From Anastatus disparis (taxonomy: Eukaryota; Arthropoda; Insecta; Hymenoptera; Eupelmidae), in assembly GCA_017163975.1 (NCBI GenBank), contig JAFFSR010000008.1:2155976-2219975 (forward strand): 64,000 bases of DNA. Direction: 5' to 3'. Of this stretch, positions 23,661-34,527 are shown piece after piece. Below the pieces are notes generated by a model, which saw only the letters and a program-made list of their open reading frames with translations, did no database searches and was not told the DNA's origin. Both the position numbers and the translations under genes were made by a program. Each line of letters begins with the position of its first letter. Within the stretch, counting starts at the first letter, position 1.

Positions 23661-25892
23661 ACCACAAAAGTATAGTAATAACTATAATCACCTATACTCA
23701 TCACCACAATTTTATATGCAATTATAGTTATTACTACGTTAGTATAGTAATAATTATAATCACCTATAATTATTACTACAGTAATAAAATTAATTATATC
23801 TGTTAGTATGAAACTATCGTAAAAACTATAGTCACCTATAGTCATGACTATAGTTTTATAATAATATAGTTATAACTACGTAACTTTCGTAATGACTATA
23901 ATCACCTATAATCATCACTACAGTTTTAAAATATATTGTAGTTATTACCAAAAGTCTATAGTAACGACTATAATCACCTTTAATCATCACTACAGTTTTA
24001 TACTTAACTAAAGTTATTACCACGAAACTAGATTAAAAATTATAATCACCTATAATCATCACTAGCATTTTATAATCAATTATAGTTATTACCACGAAAC
24101 TATAGTAATGATTATAATCATCTGTAATCATTACTATAGTCCTATAATCAATTATAGTTTTTACTACGTAAGTATAGTAATGATTATAATTACCTATAAT
24201 CATTACTACAGTTTTATAATCGATTGTAGTTATTACCACAAAAGTATAGTAATAGCTATAATTATCTGTCATCATTACTATAGTTCTATAATCGATTATA
24301 GTTATTACTACGTAAGTATAGTACTGATTATAATCACCTATATTCATCACTACAGTCTGATAATCAATTGTAGTTATTACCACAAAACTATAGTAATGAC
24401 TATAATCACCTGTAATCATCACTACAGTATTATAATCAATTGTAGTTATCACCATAAAACTATAGTAATGACTATAATTACTTATAATCATAACTACAGT
24501 TTTATTATCAATTATAGCTCTTATATTATTATAACAATAGTAATGATTCTAATCACTTATAATCATCACTATAGTTTTATAATCAATTGTAGTTATTTCC
24601 ATAAAACTATAGTAATGACTATAATTACTTATAATCATCACTACAGTTTAATAATCAAATTTAGTTACTATCACAAAACTATAGTCATAATTTTAATCAT
24701 CTGTAATAATTATTATATTTCTATAATCAATTATAGTTATAACTACGTAAGTATTGTAATGATTATAATCACCTATAATCATTACAACAGTTTTATAATC
24801 AATTGTAGTTATTACCACAAAAGTATAGTAACGACTATAATCACCTATAATCATCTGTAACCATCGCTACAGTTTTATAATTAATTATAGTCATTACTAT
24901 CTAACTATAGTAATGACTATAGTCACCTTTTGTCATGACTATAGTTATAATCAAATATAGTTATCAATACGTAACTTTCGTAATGACTAAAATCACCTAT
25001 AATCATCCCTACAGTTTTATAATATATTGCAGTTATTACCACAAGACAAGCGTAACAAATATAATCACCTATAATCATTAGTACAGTTTTATAATCTATT
25101 GTAGTTATAACCACAAAACTATAGTATTGATAATAATTACCTGTAATCATAACTAAAGTTTTATAATCAATTATAGTTATAGCTACGTAAGTATAGTAAT
25201 GACTATGATCACCTATAATCATCACTACAGTTTTATCATCAATTATAGTTATAACCACAAAACTATAGTGATGATTACAATCACTTATAATTATCACTTT
25301 AGTTTTATAATGAATTTTTGTTATTACCACAACACTATAGTGATAATTATAATCATCTTAAATCATTACTATAGTTTTATAATCAATTATAGTTATTACC
25401 ACAAAACTATAGTAATGACTTAAATCATCTATACTCATCACTACAGTTTATAATCCATTTCAGTTATTGCCAAAAAACGAAAGTAGTGATTATAGTCATC
25501 TGTAATCATTACTGTAGTTCTTTAATCAATTATAGTTATTACTAAGTAAGTATAATAATAATTGTAATTACCTATAATCATTGCTACAGTTTTATAATCA
25601 ATTTAAGTAAGTACCACAAAACTATAGTAATGACTATAACCACCTATAATCATTACGACAGTTTTATAATATATTGTAGTTATTACCAAAAGTCTTTAGT
25701 AACGACTATGATCACTTAAAATTATTACTACAGTTTCATAATCAATTATAGTTATCACCACAAAAATATAGTAATAATTATAATCACTTATAATCATCAC
25801 TACATTTTTATAATCAATTTTAGTTAATACCACAAAACAATAGTAATGATTATAATTACCTGTGACCATCACTATAGTTTTATAATCAATTA
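23661..25892. repeat. 72-bp satellite, block 3
   Basis: About 31 units of the same 72-bp satellite in the bulk orientation, including alternating 'ctacgtaagtatagtaatg' and 'ccacaaaactatagtaatg' subtypes. The array keeps a reading frame open for 250 codons on the plus strand (24,108-24,860) purely because of its 24-codon period. The block is cut on the right by the palindromic element at a TTA target site. Confidence 0.88.
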
Positions 25893-26561
25893 CACAGGCC
25901 CACAAAATGAAAAAAAATGTCTGAACTTTTGACCGGACATACATATTCCCATGTATTTTTCGACGCTGAATCCGAATCTGTAATAAAAATATAGGGTTTT
26001 CCTACCTTTTCTCAGAGTTTTATTGAAAAAATCTCATTTTTTACGGTTTTTTGCGGTTTTTCGAGTCTAGAAAAAACAAATCATGAGATACGGTTAATTG
26101 GACTTCAAAATCGAATTCTACGGGAAAAAATACACGGGAAACCATACCTTCAAATTTTTTTAACGCGATTCTAGTCCTCTGTATGGGGCTGAAAAGATGA
26201 GGAAATCGGTAAAAGTCGAAATTTTGCCTAAAATGGATTTAAACAATATTAAAATTTAATCATGCGTCTTTTGAAGAGTCGATAAACATTAGAAATACTA
26301 TCCTGGGGGTTTTTCAGATTGCTGATCATGAATTTGAAGTCAGATTGTGTAAAAACTACTTCTAGAGGGCGGTGACAAGAACTGTATATGGTAAATTTAT
26401 CGATTTTTTAAAAATTTTACGTCTGAAATACTAATTTTAGAGTCTTTCACAGCATTGACTGTAAATTCAAGATATTAACTTAGCCTATTGTGTACGTTAA
26501 ACTTAACATTTTGTCTATGTTTGTCTCTCTCTCTCTCTCTCTCTCTCTTCCGATGTTTTTT

Positions 26562-26966
26562 TTAAATTGGCTTACGCTCACGTACACGTTTCTCTTCGAA
26601 TGACCGATGTAGTGGATTTCTGACACGTTTTTGTCCTTTTTTCGCAGCTGTTTCTCTTTTTATCATCCAGCAGTAATCTGCTAACATGTTGATACCCCAG
26701 TTTCCTTGAAATCTACGTTCAAACTCCTTTAAATCTTGGTGAAATCGTTCACCATGCTCTTCACTAAAGTCTCCGTTATTTTCAGGAAACTGATCAACGT
26801 GTGAATCAAGAAAATGAAGTTTTAAGTTCAGTAGACAACCCAATTTTTCAAAATTACGTACCATTCTTTTCACAATAGCTTTATAATTCGTGTCTTTGGC
26901 ATTACCCAAAAATTTCGTCGATACCTCTTTAAAACTTAACCATGCTGCCTTTTCAACATCAGTCAT
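26562..26966 (-). CDS. C-terminal fragment of an uncharacterised invertebrate mobile protein
   Basis: A 134-codon ORF that starts in the loop of the palindrome and runs into its left arm. Recognisable blocks are AWLSFKEVSTKFLGNAKDTN, KLHFLDSHVDQFPENNGDFS, EEHGERFHQDLKEFERRFQG and MLADYCWMIKRET, followed by a basic tail. I recall this pattern (SHxDxFPxNxGxxSEExGERFHQD) from many unannotated, multi-copy proteins in insects, arachnids and Hydra, in which the full protein is several hundred residues long. No enzymatic function is established that I know of. The frame stays open upstream of the Met, so the real N-terminus is missing. It is likely a captured or truncated copy carried by the repeat. 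Confidence 0.6.
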   Translation of the reverse strand: MTDVEKAAWLSFKEVSTKFLGNAKDTNYKAIVKRMVRNFEKLGCLLNLKLHFLDSHVDQFPENNGDFSEEHGERFHQDLKEFERRFQGNWGINMLADYCWMIKRETAAKKGQKRVRNPLHRSFEEKRVRERKPI

Positions 26967-26999
26967 GCTTTGTTCAAAGTTTTCGTCTCTAAATAAAGT

Positions 27000-27350
27000 A
27001 ATTTTTGGGTAATGCCAAAGACACGAATTATAAAGCTATTGTGAAAAGAATGGTACGTAATTTTGAAAATTGGGTTGTCTAATGAACTTAAAACTTCATT
27101 TTCTTGATTCACACGTTGATCAGTTTCCTGAAAATAACGGAGACTTTAGTGAAGAGCATGGTGAACGATTTCACCAAGATTTAAAGGAGTTTGAACGTAG
27201 ATTTCAAGGAAACTGGGGTATCAACATGTTAGCAGATTACTGCTGGATGATAAAAAGAGAAACAGCTGCGAAAAAGGACAAAAACGTGTCAGAAATCCAC
27301 TACATCGGTCATTCGAAGAGAAACGTGTACGTGAGCGTAAGCCAATTTAA
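27000..27350 (+). pseudogene. Second, frameshifted copy of the same fragment in the right arm
   Basis: The mirror copy of the 26,562-26,966 ORF. It lacks the part encoded in the loop. It has lost one A in the run before the TTGGGTTG codons (near 27,068) and one A in the run at about 27,274, so the frame is correct only between them (27,070-27,275). Downstream the frame leaves the family sequence and runs through the GA repeat. The left copy therefore looks like the better-preserved one. Confidence 0.65.
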
Positions 27351-28016
27351 AAAAAACATCGGAAGAGGGAGAGAGAGAGAGAGAGACAAACATAGACAAA
27401 ATGTTAAGTTTAACGTACACAATAGGCTAAGTTAATATCTTGAATTTACAGTCAATGCTGTGAAAGACTCTAAAATTAGTATTTCAGACGTAAAATTTTT
27501 AAAAATCGATAAATTTACCATATACAGTTCTTGTCACCGCCCTCTAGAAGTAGTTTTTACACAATCTGACTTCAAATTCATGATCAGCAATCTGAAAAAC
27601 CCCAGGATAGTATTTCTAATGTTTATCGACTCTTCAAAAGACGCATGATTAAATTTTAATATTGTTTAAATCCATTTTAGGCAAAATTTCGACTTTTACC
27701 GATTTCCTCATCTTTTCAGCCCCATACAGAGGACTAGAATCGCGTTAAAAAAATTTGAAGGTATGGTTTTCCGTGTATTTTTTCCCGTAGAATTCGATTT
27801 TGAAGTCCAATTAACCGTATCTCATGATTTGTTTTTTCTAGACTCGAAAAACCGCAAAAAAACCGTAAAAAATGAGGTTTTTTCAATAAAACTCTGAGAA
27901 AAGGTAGGAAAACCCTATATTTTTATTACAGATTCGGATTCAGCGTCGAAAAATACATGGGAATATGTATGTCCGGTCAAAAGTTCAGACATTTTTTTTC
28001 ATTTTGTGGGCCTGTG

Positions 28017-28582
28017 TTATAGTTAATACTACGTGAGCATAGAAATGATTATAATCACTTACATTCATCAATACAGTGTTATATTCAATTATAGTTATTA
28101 CTACGTGAGCATAGGAATGCTTATAATCACTTATGTTTATCAATACAGTTTTATAATTAATCATCGTTATTACTGCGTAACTGTAGTAATGACTATAATT
28201 ACGTATAATAATCCTTATAATTTTATAATCAATCATATTCATTACTACGTAACTATATTATTGACTATTATTACGTAAAACCAGCACTACAGTTTTATAC
28301 TCAATTGTAGTTATCACTACGTAAGTATAGTAATGATTATAATCACCTATAATCCTCACTACAGATTTGTAATCAATTGAAGTTATTACTACGTAAGTAT
28401 AGTAATGATTATAATCACCCATGATCATTACTACAGTTTTATAATCAATTGTAGTAATTACCACAAAAGTATAGTCATGATTATAATCACCTGTGATCAT
28501 GACTATAGTTTTATAATCAATTATAGTTATTACCTCATGAGCATAGAAATGATCATAATCATCTATATTTATCGATACAGTT
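28017..28582. repeat. 72-bp satellite, block 4
   Basis: About eight units of the 72-bp satellite between the palindromic element and the LTR of element B, with both the 'ctacgtaagtatagtaatg' and 'ctacgtgagcatag' variants. The last satellite bases before the LTR are 'atcgatacagtt'. Confidence 0.85.
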
Positions 28583-29695
28583 TGAAACGGCTCATATCAG
28601 AATTTTGAATTATTAACTTTTATATAATACATTTAAAAACAAATCAAACTACATTTCAATCATAAACTCTGAATTATCAATGGATGTTGATAAGGAAGAA
28701 AACTTCCAGAATTTATATAGTATAAAAAGCATAGAAATAGAATGTTCTATTTCTATAACTGAATAAAGTATTATAAATATTTAATTATTTATAATAAAAA
28801 TTAAATACAGTATGCTTATATAATCATGTGTTTGTGGAAAGGAACATTCGATCTCTATGTAAGTAGAATAAAAATAATATTTGTATTAATTTAAAGGTTT
28901 AAAATTATTTTCTTAATTAATAAATAAATACGTTAGGAAAATTAATTATCGGTAAAATACATATTTGTTTTTAGAAATGTAAAGGAAACAGAAAGTTACT
29001 CTTATTAATATATTTGATAAACATTTTTGTTAGAATACATAAAATTAAATTTATGGAACGTTCTGTTTCCTAAATTATAAGAAATAGAATTCAATAGAAG
29101 GTTGTAAAAATAATATAAAAGGACTAGCATCTAGCTAAAGAGATTCATTCTTGATCCGACTCTCTACGCGATAGCATGTAGAGACTAGCTAAATTTAACG
29201 CTCTCATTTCATTTGTAATTTCTATAAAAAGATATATTTTATTAAATAAAGTTATGAATTAAAACATATAAAATGATTTTAAATTCATTAATTTAAACTT
29301 ATTTTCAGATAATAAAAATAAAAAAGCATCTTATCGTTAAAGTACACATTATCGCACATTCAATGGTAAAGCATCCAGCGAATATCGTCGATTATTGTAC
29401 TAGCATAATTTGCATCTATGATAAGGATATAATATCGCACTTCCAATAGTAAAGCATCTGGAGGAAGTCGTCGATTATATAGCCTTACATAAGAATTAAA
29501 ATATGAATTTTCGTATCTCCAATAGTAAAGCATCTAGAGGAGATCGTCGATTCTGATGTTTTAATTCTGCCTGCTGTATAGATTATGTGACCAATGCAAG
29601 TCAAGAACTTACTAACGTAACTATTATTTATATTTTGGTAATTTATGATTAAAATTACCTGGCGACCGTGCATCTAGCAAAACGCGCCCGTTACA
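28583..29695 (+). repeat. 5' LTR of element B
   Basis: A 1,113-bp LTR beginning TGAAACGG and ending TTACA. TATAAAAGG at 29,114-29,122 would place the start of transcription near 29,145, and AATAAA at 29,245-29,250 gives a poly(A) signal, so R is about 100 nt. U5 holds three imperfect direct repeats around 'tagtaaagcatctggagga' near 29,355, 29,440 and 29,520. Near its end (29,659-29,670) sits CTGGCGACCGTG, almost the same as the primer site 30 nt further on. Confidence 0.8.
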
Positions 29696-29697
29696 GC

Positions 29698-29713
29698 TGG
29701 CAACCGTGACAGG
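29698..29713 (+). other. Primer-binding site (tRNA-Arg-like)
   Basis: TGGCAACCGTGACAGG starts 2 nt after the LTR end. It differs by one base from the TGGCGACCGTGACA site that I recall for tRNA-Arg-primed insect elements of the mdg1/412 group. It primes minus-strand DNA synthesis. Confidence 0.65.
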
Positions 29714-29799
29714 ACTTGCACTCATAATCATACAGCAATTAAAATATTTAATTTAATAAATAAATTAAAGTTAAACGTTAAAAAAAAGGCCTTTGTTCA

Positions 29800-30193
29800 A
29801 TGATACCTTTATATAGAGGAGGGCTCTTTGAGGGCACTGATTATGATAGAGTAATTTCATTAGAAAGGAGTTTGACTGATTATATGGAATTTGAATATAA
29901 TCAGAGAAAACAATTAGAAAAAGTTGTTGAAAAACTCCAGAAGAAAATAGAAAAACTCGAAGAGAAGAGTTTTAATCAGTCAGAAAAAATTCTAGAGTCT
30001 GAAGAGGCTATTGGCATTCATAGCATTTGATCTAATGAGAATAGGTCAAGGAAATGCGAAAATGCAAAGAGAGATACATGATATTTTTTCATGTATGAAT
30101 AAACAAAACTCTCATTTAGATAAAAGAGTATCAGCCTTAGAAGAAAAAACTGATGAAATTACAGCCCTCATGAAAAATTTAAAAATTGATTAA
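29800..30193 (+). pseudogene. Broken coiled-coil ORF at the gag position of element B
   Basis: Two overlapping frames, 29,800-30,030 and 30,011-30,193, lie where gag should begin. The first gives MIPLYRGGLFEGTDYDRVIS followed by a strongly charged coiled coil (LEKVVEKLQKKIEKLEEK). The second, in the +1 frame, continues with heptad-like segments (LDKRVSALEEKTDEITALM). One indel between them would explain the break. No capsid or zinc-knuckle motif is present, so this may be only an N-terminal piece of gag or a private ORF of a non-autonomous element. Confidence 0.5.
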
Positions 30194-30286
30194 ATAATAA
30201 TAAAAATAATATCATTTAAAAAATAAAACTATGTACTAATACATGGGTATTCATATATAACTTGTACTAAATGAAGTGCATCATAA

Positions 30287-30358
30287 GCCACGTTAGCTTA
30301 ATGGCACACATATTGCCTGGCACGCAGTGGTCGGCGGTTCAAACCCACTTCATAGCAT
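30287..30358 (+). repeat. tRNA-like sequence (SINE head or tRNA pseudogene)
   Basis: The sequence has a pol III A box (TAGCTTAATGG, 30,294-30,304) and a B box (GGTTCAAACCC, 30,336-30,346) at tRNA-like spacing. The anticodon arm folds as ATTGC / GCAGT around the 7-nt loop CTGGCAC, which would give a GGC anticodon. The T stem has one mismatch and the acceptor stem pairs only partly, so it is not a functional tRNA gene. Non-tRNA sequence follows ('ctcgcactcagagcgcaaa'), as in a tRNA-derived SINE. Confidence 0.55.
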
Positions 30359-30359
30359 A

Positions 30360-30910
30360 AAAATTTTTTTCTCGCACTCAGAGCGCAAAATACTATTTTG
30401 ACCAGCTGTTGTGAGGGAGCAAAATACCTCTTTGCCTCCCTAGGGAGCAAAATGAATTCGAACTTTTAACAGGCTCGATAATGTAACCCGATATTTTTAT
30501 ACATCAGTCAGTGTGTGTAACTCGATGCTTTTTATACATCAGTTAAGTGCTTCACTTAGAATGGTCAATTCTGCGAATTGTAAATTCCCCGAATTACAAG
30601 TCAGGGGTGAACAAATTCCTCGAAAAAGTTCACATATATCAGTAGCAACTTTCAGTCTATTTAGCATTGATTTTTTCGAGTATTATTTATGTAATATTTA
30701 ATCTTGCACGTTGCATCGAAGACATTTTCATATCCTTATAATATCAGCCAAGTATTCAACGCCGAATCGTAAATTCTTGGAATTACAAGTTAGCGATGGA
30801 CGATTTCCGCGAAAAATGTTAAATTTGAATAAATCAAAATTTAATTTAATTTTTAATGTATTATAAGAAAAATATATATATAGTATTGAAAACTTGTCTA
30901 ACTGAGATTT
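30360..30910. other. Non-coding interior of element B
   Basis: I see no gene. Directly downstream of the tRNA-like head lies a block with 'gagcgcaaaatac' and 'gagggagcaaaatac' words, related in wording to the dispersed palindromes at 31.5 and 46.7 kb. AT-rich DNA follows. Confidence 0.4.
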
Positions 30911-31207
30911 TTGTTATTTACTCAAGTATTAAGCGGTGAATCTGCAAATTAAAAGCTGAGCGCAATAGATATTATTATTACAAATATTTATGCACAAAAA
31001 GAAAAAAATCTATCGCTTTGTTTTTGAGAAAAGTAAGTAACTCGAAAATATTATAAACATAAACTTTCACTTTGGCGTTACTTACTTTTCTCAAAAACAA
31101 ATCGGTAGATTTTTTTTTTCTTGTGCATAGATGTTCATAATAATAATATCTATTGCGCTCAGCTTTTAATTTGCAGATTCACCGTTTAATACTTGAGTAA
31201 ATAACAA
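30911..31207. mobile_element. Fold-back MITE, about 300 bp
   Basis: Arms 30,911-31,041 and 31,077-31,207 are inverted copies of about 131 nt each, separated by a loop of 35 nt. Shared blocks include 'gttatttactcaagtatta' and 'aagctgagcgcaatagat'. It is non-coding. The boundary and target duplication are not clear. Confidence 0.8.
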
Positions 31208-31306
31208 ACAACTCAATTGTTACTCGGTCAATATCAGGTTCTACTCTGGCCTGCCGTTAATGGTTTTATTAATTTTATTTTTATATTAGTAATATTATTT
31301 ATTTTT

Positions 31307-31412
31307 TGGAGGCGGGGCCGCTGCCCCCGAACCCCCCGGCAGGGGCTTCGCCCCTGCACCCCCACCGGGGCTCCGCCCTGGACCCCGTCCTGCGCCCCGA
31401 CCTCGACTACCT
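31307..31412. repeat. GC-rich hairpin cluster
   Basis: An abrupt GC-rich island in AT-rich DNA. It contains a perfect hairpin GCAGGGGC-TTC-GCCCCTGC (31,339-31,357) and a related one, CCGGGGC-TCC-GCCCTGG. The same GGGGC-TCC/TTC-GCCCC core occurs at 46,311-46,324 and, weaker, at 46,530-46,555 and 3,023-3,040. The ORF crossing it is low-complexity and not credible. Confidence 0.7.
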
Positions 31413-31535
31413 CTTACGATCTTGATAGCCTTCGAACAAGATTGTACATGCTATCACAGACGCAAGTTTGTCATTCTTAGAATTTTGCGCGCTTGTTAGA
31501 AAAATAATATTTTTGATGCTCTTCGCGTGAGAAAA

Positions 31536-31665
31536 TAGTATGCGCAACGCGGGAGCATATAGGTGTTTGTCGACTCGTGCGATTTGTCGCTCTCGCTACG
31601 CTCGAGCGACAAACACGCACTCGTCGGCAAACACCTATTTTGCTCCCTTGTTGCACAATGTACTA
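31536..31665. repeat. Dispersed palindrome of the CGCT(A/T)CGCTCG type, copy 1
   Basis: An imperfect inverted repeat whose outer arms read 'gcaacgcgggagcatatagg' against 'cctattttgctcccttgttg'. The core is 'ttgtcgctctcgctacgctc' followed by 'gagcgacaa'. Related palindromes lie at 46,704, 46,837 and 47,557. Confidence 0.65.
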
Positions 31666-32109
31666 TTAATTATTTTTCTGCATTTTTTTTGTTTAATTAA
31701 TGTATTAAAATAAAATAAATAAATTGGCATTTATAAATTTGCAATAAATCAATAATTAAATTAGTTATTGATGATTAAAAAATATGAATTTTAAAAAGAC
31801 CGCAAAGTAAAGCAGATCTAAGTGTGTTAGCACACAGACAGATACGTGTATTAGTTTAAAACACAATATAAAGGTTGTTTTCCACTTAGGAAATTTACAT
31901 TAAAATTTAAATACTTTAACAGTTAATTTAAATCACATCTAAATTTAAAAAAGAAATTAATACAAAATGAAGAACATTTTATGCACGATAAAATAAATAT
32001 TAATTTACATTTAAAAGAAATCAAATTCTGTAAATAATATAAATTCAAAGAATTAAAAAATCATAAAATCTTTTTTCTTTTTTGATAAATTAAAATAAAA
32101 AAAAATTAA
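31666..32109. other. AT-rich non-coding stretch before the pol fragment
   Basis: No gene or gag-like frame is present here, although gag and the first half of pol would be expected upstream of the 32,110 fragment. Confidence 0.5.
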
Positions 32110-34456
32110 AGATCATGAATCACCACCTGGTATTGAGGAAATTTTCCAGAGATGCCAAAATATAAAGTATATGTCGAATTTTGATTTGACAAGTAGCTTT
32201 TGACAAATTGCTTTAAATGAGAACAGTAAAAAATATACTGCTTTTATGGTTAACAACAAAGTCTACGAATATAATGTTGTACCTTTTGGTACGTCTACTA
32301 GTAGTGCAGCTCTTATAAAAGGACTAGATTTAGCTATAGGAGACCTGCAAAATTCAGTAATAGCTTTCGTTGACGATTTATTGTGCATATCACAAAACTT
32401 TGAACAACATTTAGATAATTTAGAAGAGTTGTTCAAAAGACTAGAGAAGCACAACTTGAAATTGAACTTTAAAAAATCGAATTTTGTACAACAAGAAGTA
32501 CAATTTCTAGGTCATATTTTATCAGCAGAGGGGCTTAAACCCCAGCCTGAGAAAATCCAAGCTATTAAGGATTTTAAAAGACCTGTAAATAAGAAACAAT
32601 TACAAAGTTTTTTGGGGTTCGTAAATTTTTATACAAAATTCACAAAGAATTTTTCCCATGAAACATTACCTTTATTAGAATTATTAAAAAAAGAGAATAG
32701 CTTTATATGGACTGATAAACAAGAAAAAGCATTCAATAAAATAAAAGTATTATTTATTGAAAATATAATGCTAAAGTTTGCAGATCCTAAAAAGCCATAC
32801 ATTCTCACTACAGATGCAAGTGATTATGCTGTAGGTGCTGTTTTATCACAAAAGAATGATAATAACGAAGAAGAAGTTATTACTTTCGTATCAAGAACTC
32901 TCAAAGGATCAGAAATAAATTATTTTACTACGGAAAAAGAAATGCTTGCAGTAGTATGGGCCCTTGAAAAATTAAATACATATTTACTAGGTGCAGAAAA
33001 AATAATATTAAAGACAGATCATGAAGCTTTGACATTTCTAAGAACTTGTAAATTTTCCAATGCTCGATTAAGACGATGGAATCTTGCAATTCAAGATTAC
33101 AATCTTACTTTAGAGTATGTACAAGGTACAAAAAATGTGATAGCAGATTTCCTAAGTAGATGTAACATAATTAATTCTGATGGTGAAATAATAATATCAA
33201 GTCTATTGGCAGACAAACCATCACAAGAATTAATGAAAATGTTTAAAAACTTAGGAGACCTTCAAAATAAAGATGAAAAATTGAAAAAGATAATATCTAA
33301 ATATGAAACTAAAGATGAAAAAACAATAGAGAGATATAAAATAATAGATAATATTTTATATGTCAAGATCAAAGAAGGTTACTATCAAATAGTATTACCA
33401 GATTCTATAACAACACGTCTTATTGAAGAAATTCATAAAATATATGGACGCATAGGTTCACGAAGAATAATTAGAATGATTAAAGAAGATTTTTCAACCT
33501 ATAAGTTAAGAAAAAAGACAACAAAAATCACAGCAACATGCGAAATTTGCCAAAAGAATAAATACATTAATACGAAGTATGATACTTCATATCAGCCTAT
33601 AATAGCTGAAAAACCAAATGACTTGTTATCAATGGATTTTTATGGACCTTTACCTACATCAAGGGGGGGCACTAAATATCTATTAACAACCATAGATGTA
33701 TTTAGCAAGTATGTGGTATTATACCCAATAAAAAAGGCTAATACGCTTACTGCAATTAAGAAAATCATTAATGATTATGCAGAAAAATATGGAAAACCAA
33801 AAAGAATCATATGTGATCATGGGACATAATTTACGTCAAAAAAGTGGATTAAATGTTTAGAAGAGAATAACATCTAATTAAAATTTTCATCGATTCGGCA
33901 TCCACAAAGTAATATAGTTGAAAGGATCCATAGAGAACTAGGAAGATTTTTTAGGACATTTTTAAGAGAAAATCATCAAGGATGGGTCAAATACGTAGAG
34001 ATTATACAAAATATCATAAATGAAACTCACCATGAAACTACAGAGTATACGCCTATAGAACTACACCTAAATAAAAAACCAGAAAGATTTTGGAAAAAAT
34101 GCCTAAATATTGAAGAAAAAAGGGAAAATAATAAAGATGAAAAAATTTTCCTGGCATATAACAAACTAAAAAATAAATTGAATAAAAGAAAAGATAAGAT
34201 GAATGCAAATAAGAAGCATTTTCAATTAAAAATAGATGAAAAAGTCTTTTTAAAGGCAAATCATTTTTCTGAAAGAAATGAAAATAAGATTGCAAAATTC
34301 TTCGAAATTTATGAGGGTCCTTATACTATAAAAAAAAGTATAGGTCCTGATACTTATATTCTAATTAATGATAAAGGTAAAGAAAGATGAACCTTTCATA
34401 CTTCACATTTAAAGAAATATTATGAACCAGAAATCAATAAGGAAGAAAGTTCTTAG
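32110..34456 (+). pseudogene. 5'-truncated Ty3/gypsy pol
   Basis: One reading frame runs from about 32,110 to TAG 34,454-34,456, interrupted by stops near 32,205 (in FDLTSSF*QIAL), at 33,827, near 33,877 and at 34,388. It begins inside the reverse transcriptase palm; protease and fingers are missing. FVDD is intact (about 32,366), followed by FLGHILSAEGL, RNase H (TTDASDYAVGAVLSQ, TTEKEMLAVVWALE, KTDHEAL) and integrase (CEIC, SMDFYGPL, CDHGT, IVERIHRELG). All three D,D,E positions are present, but the second zinc-finger His is Arg (EIHKIYGRIG). The end (TFHTSHLKKYYEP) is the usual gypsy C-terminus. It is less decayed than element A and very A-rich in codon use. Confidence 0.9.
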
Positions 34457-34527
34457 ATGACAGATAAGTTGTACTAAGATAGAATATATAAAATATTAAT
34501 TTTATGATCATTTTCTAATTATATCTT

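Larger units (their letters stand above)
25893..28016. mobile_element. 2.1-kb palindromic element with ORF in both arms
   Basis: The ends are CACAGGCCCACAAAATG and its complement, flanked by TTA on both sides (25,890-25,892 and 28,017-28,019). Arms of about 1.0 kb (25,893-26,917 and 27,000-28,016) are near-perfect inverted copies around a loop of about 80 nt. The arms differ by scattered substitutions, by the length of a CT/GA run (longer at 26,523-26,551 than at 27,367-27,388) and by single-base indels. So this is not a simple sequencing hairpin artefact. A 3-bp TTA duplication is compatible with PIF/Harbinger-type insertion, but no transposase is present. Confidence 0.8.

Noticed and set aside
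24108..24860. 250-codon plus-strand ORF, and similar ORFs throughout the 72-bp satellite on both strands
   Set aside because: They follow the 24-codon satellite period, exist on both strands with Y/I/V-rich repeats, and have no start context or promoter.
25893..28016. Palindrome as a sequencing or assembly hairpin artefact
   Set aside because: The arms differ by substitutions, indels and microsatellite length, and the element has a TTA flank on both sides, so a real element is more likely, although reads should confirm it.
31217..31480. 87-codon ORF across the GC-rich cluster
   Set aside because: The proline- and cysteine-rich middle is a translation of the hairpin cluster.
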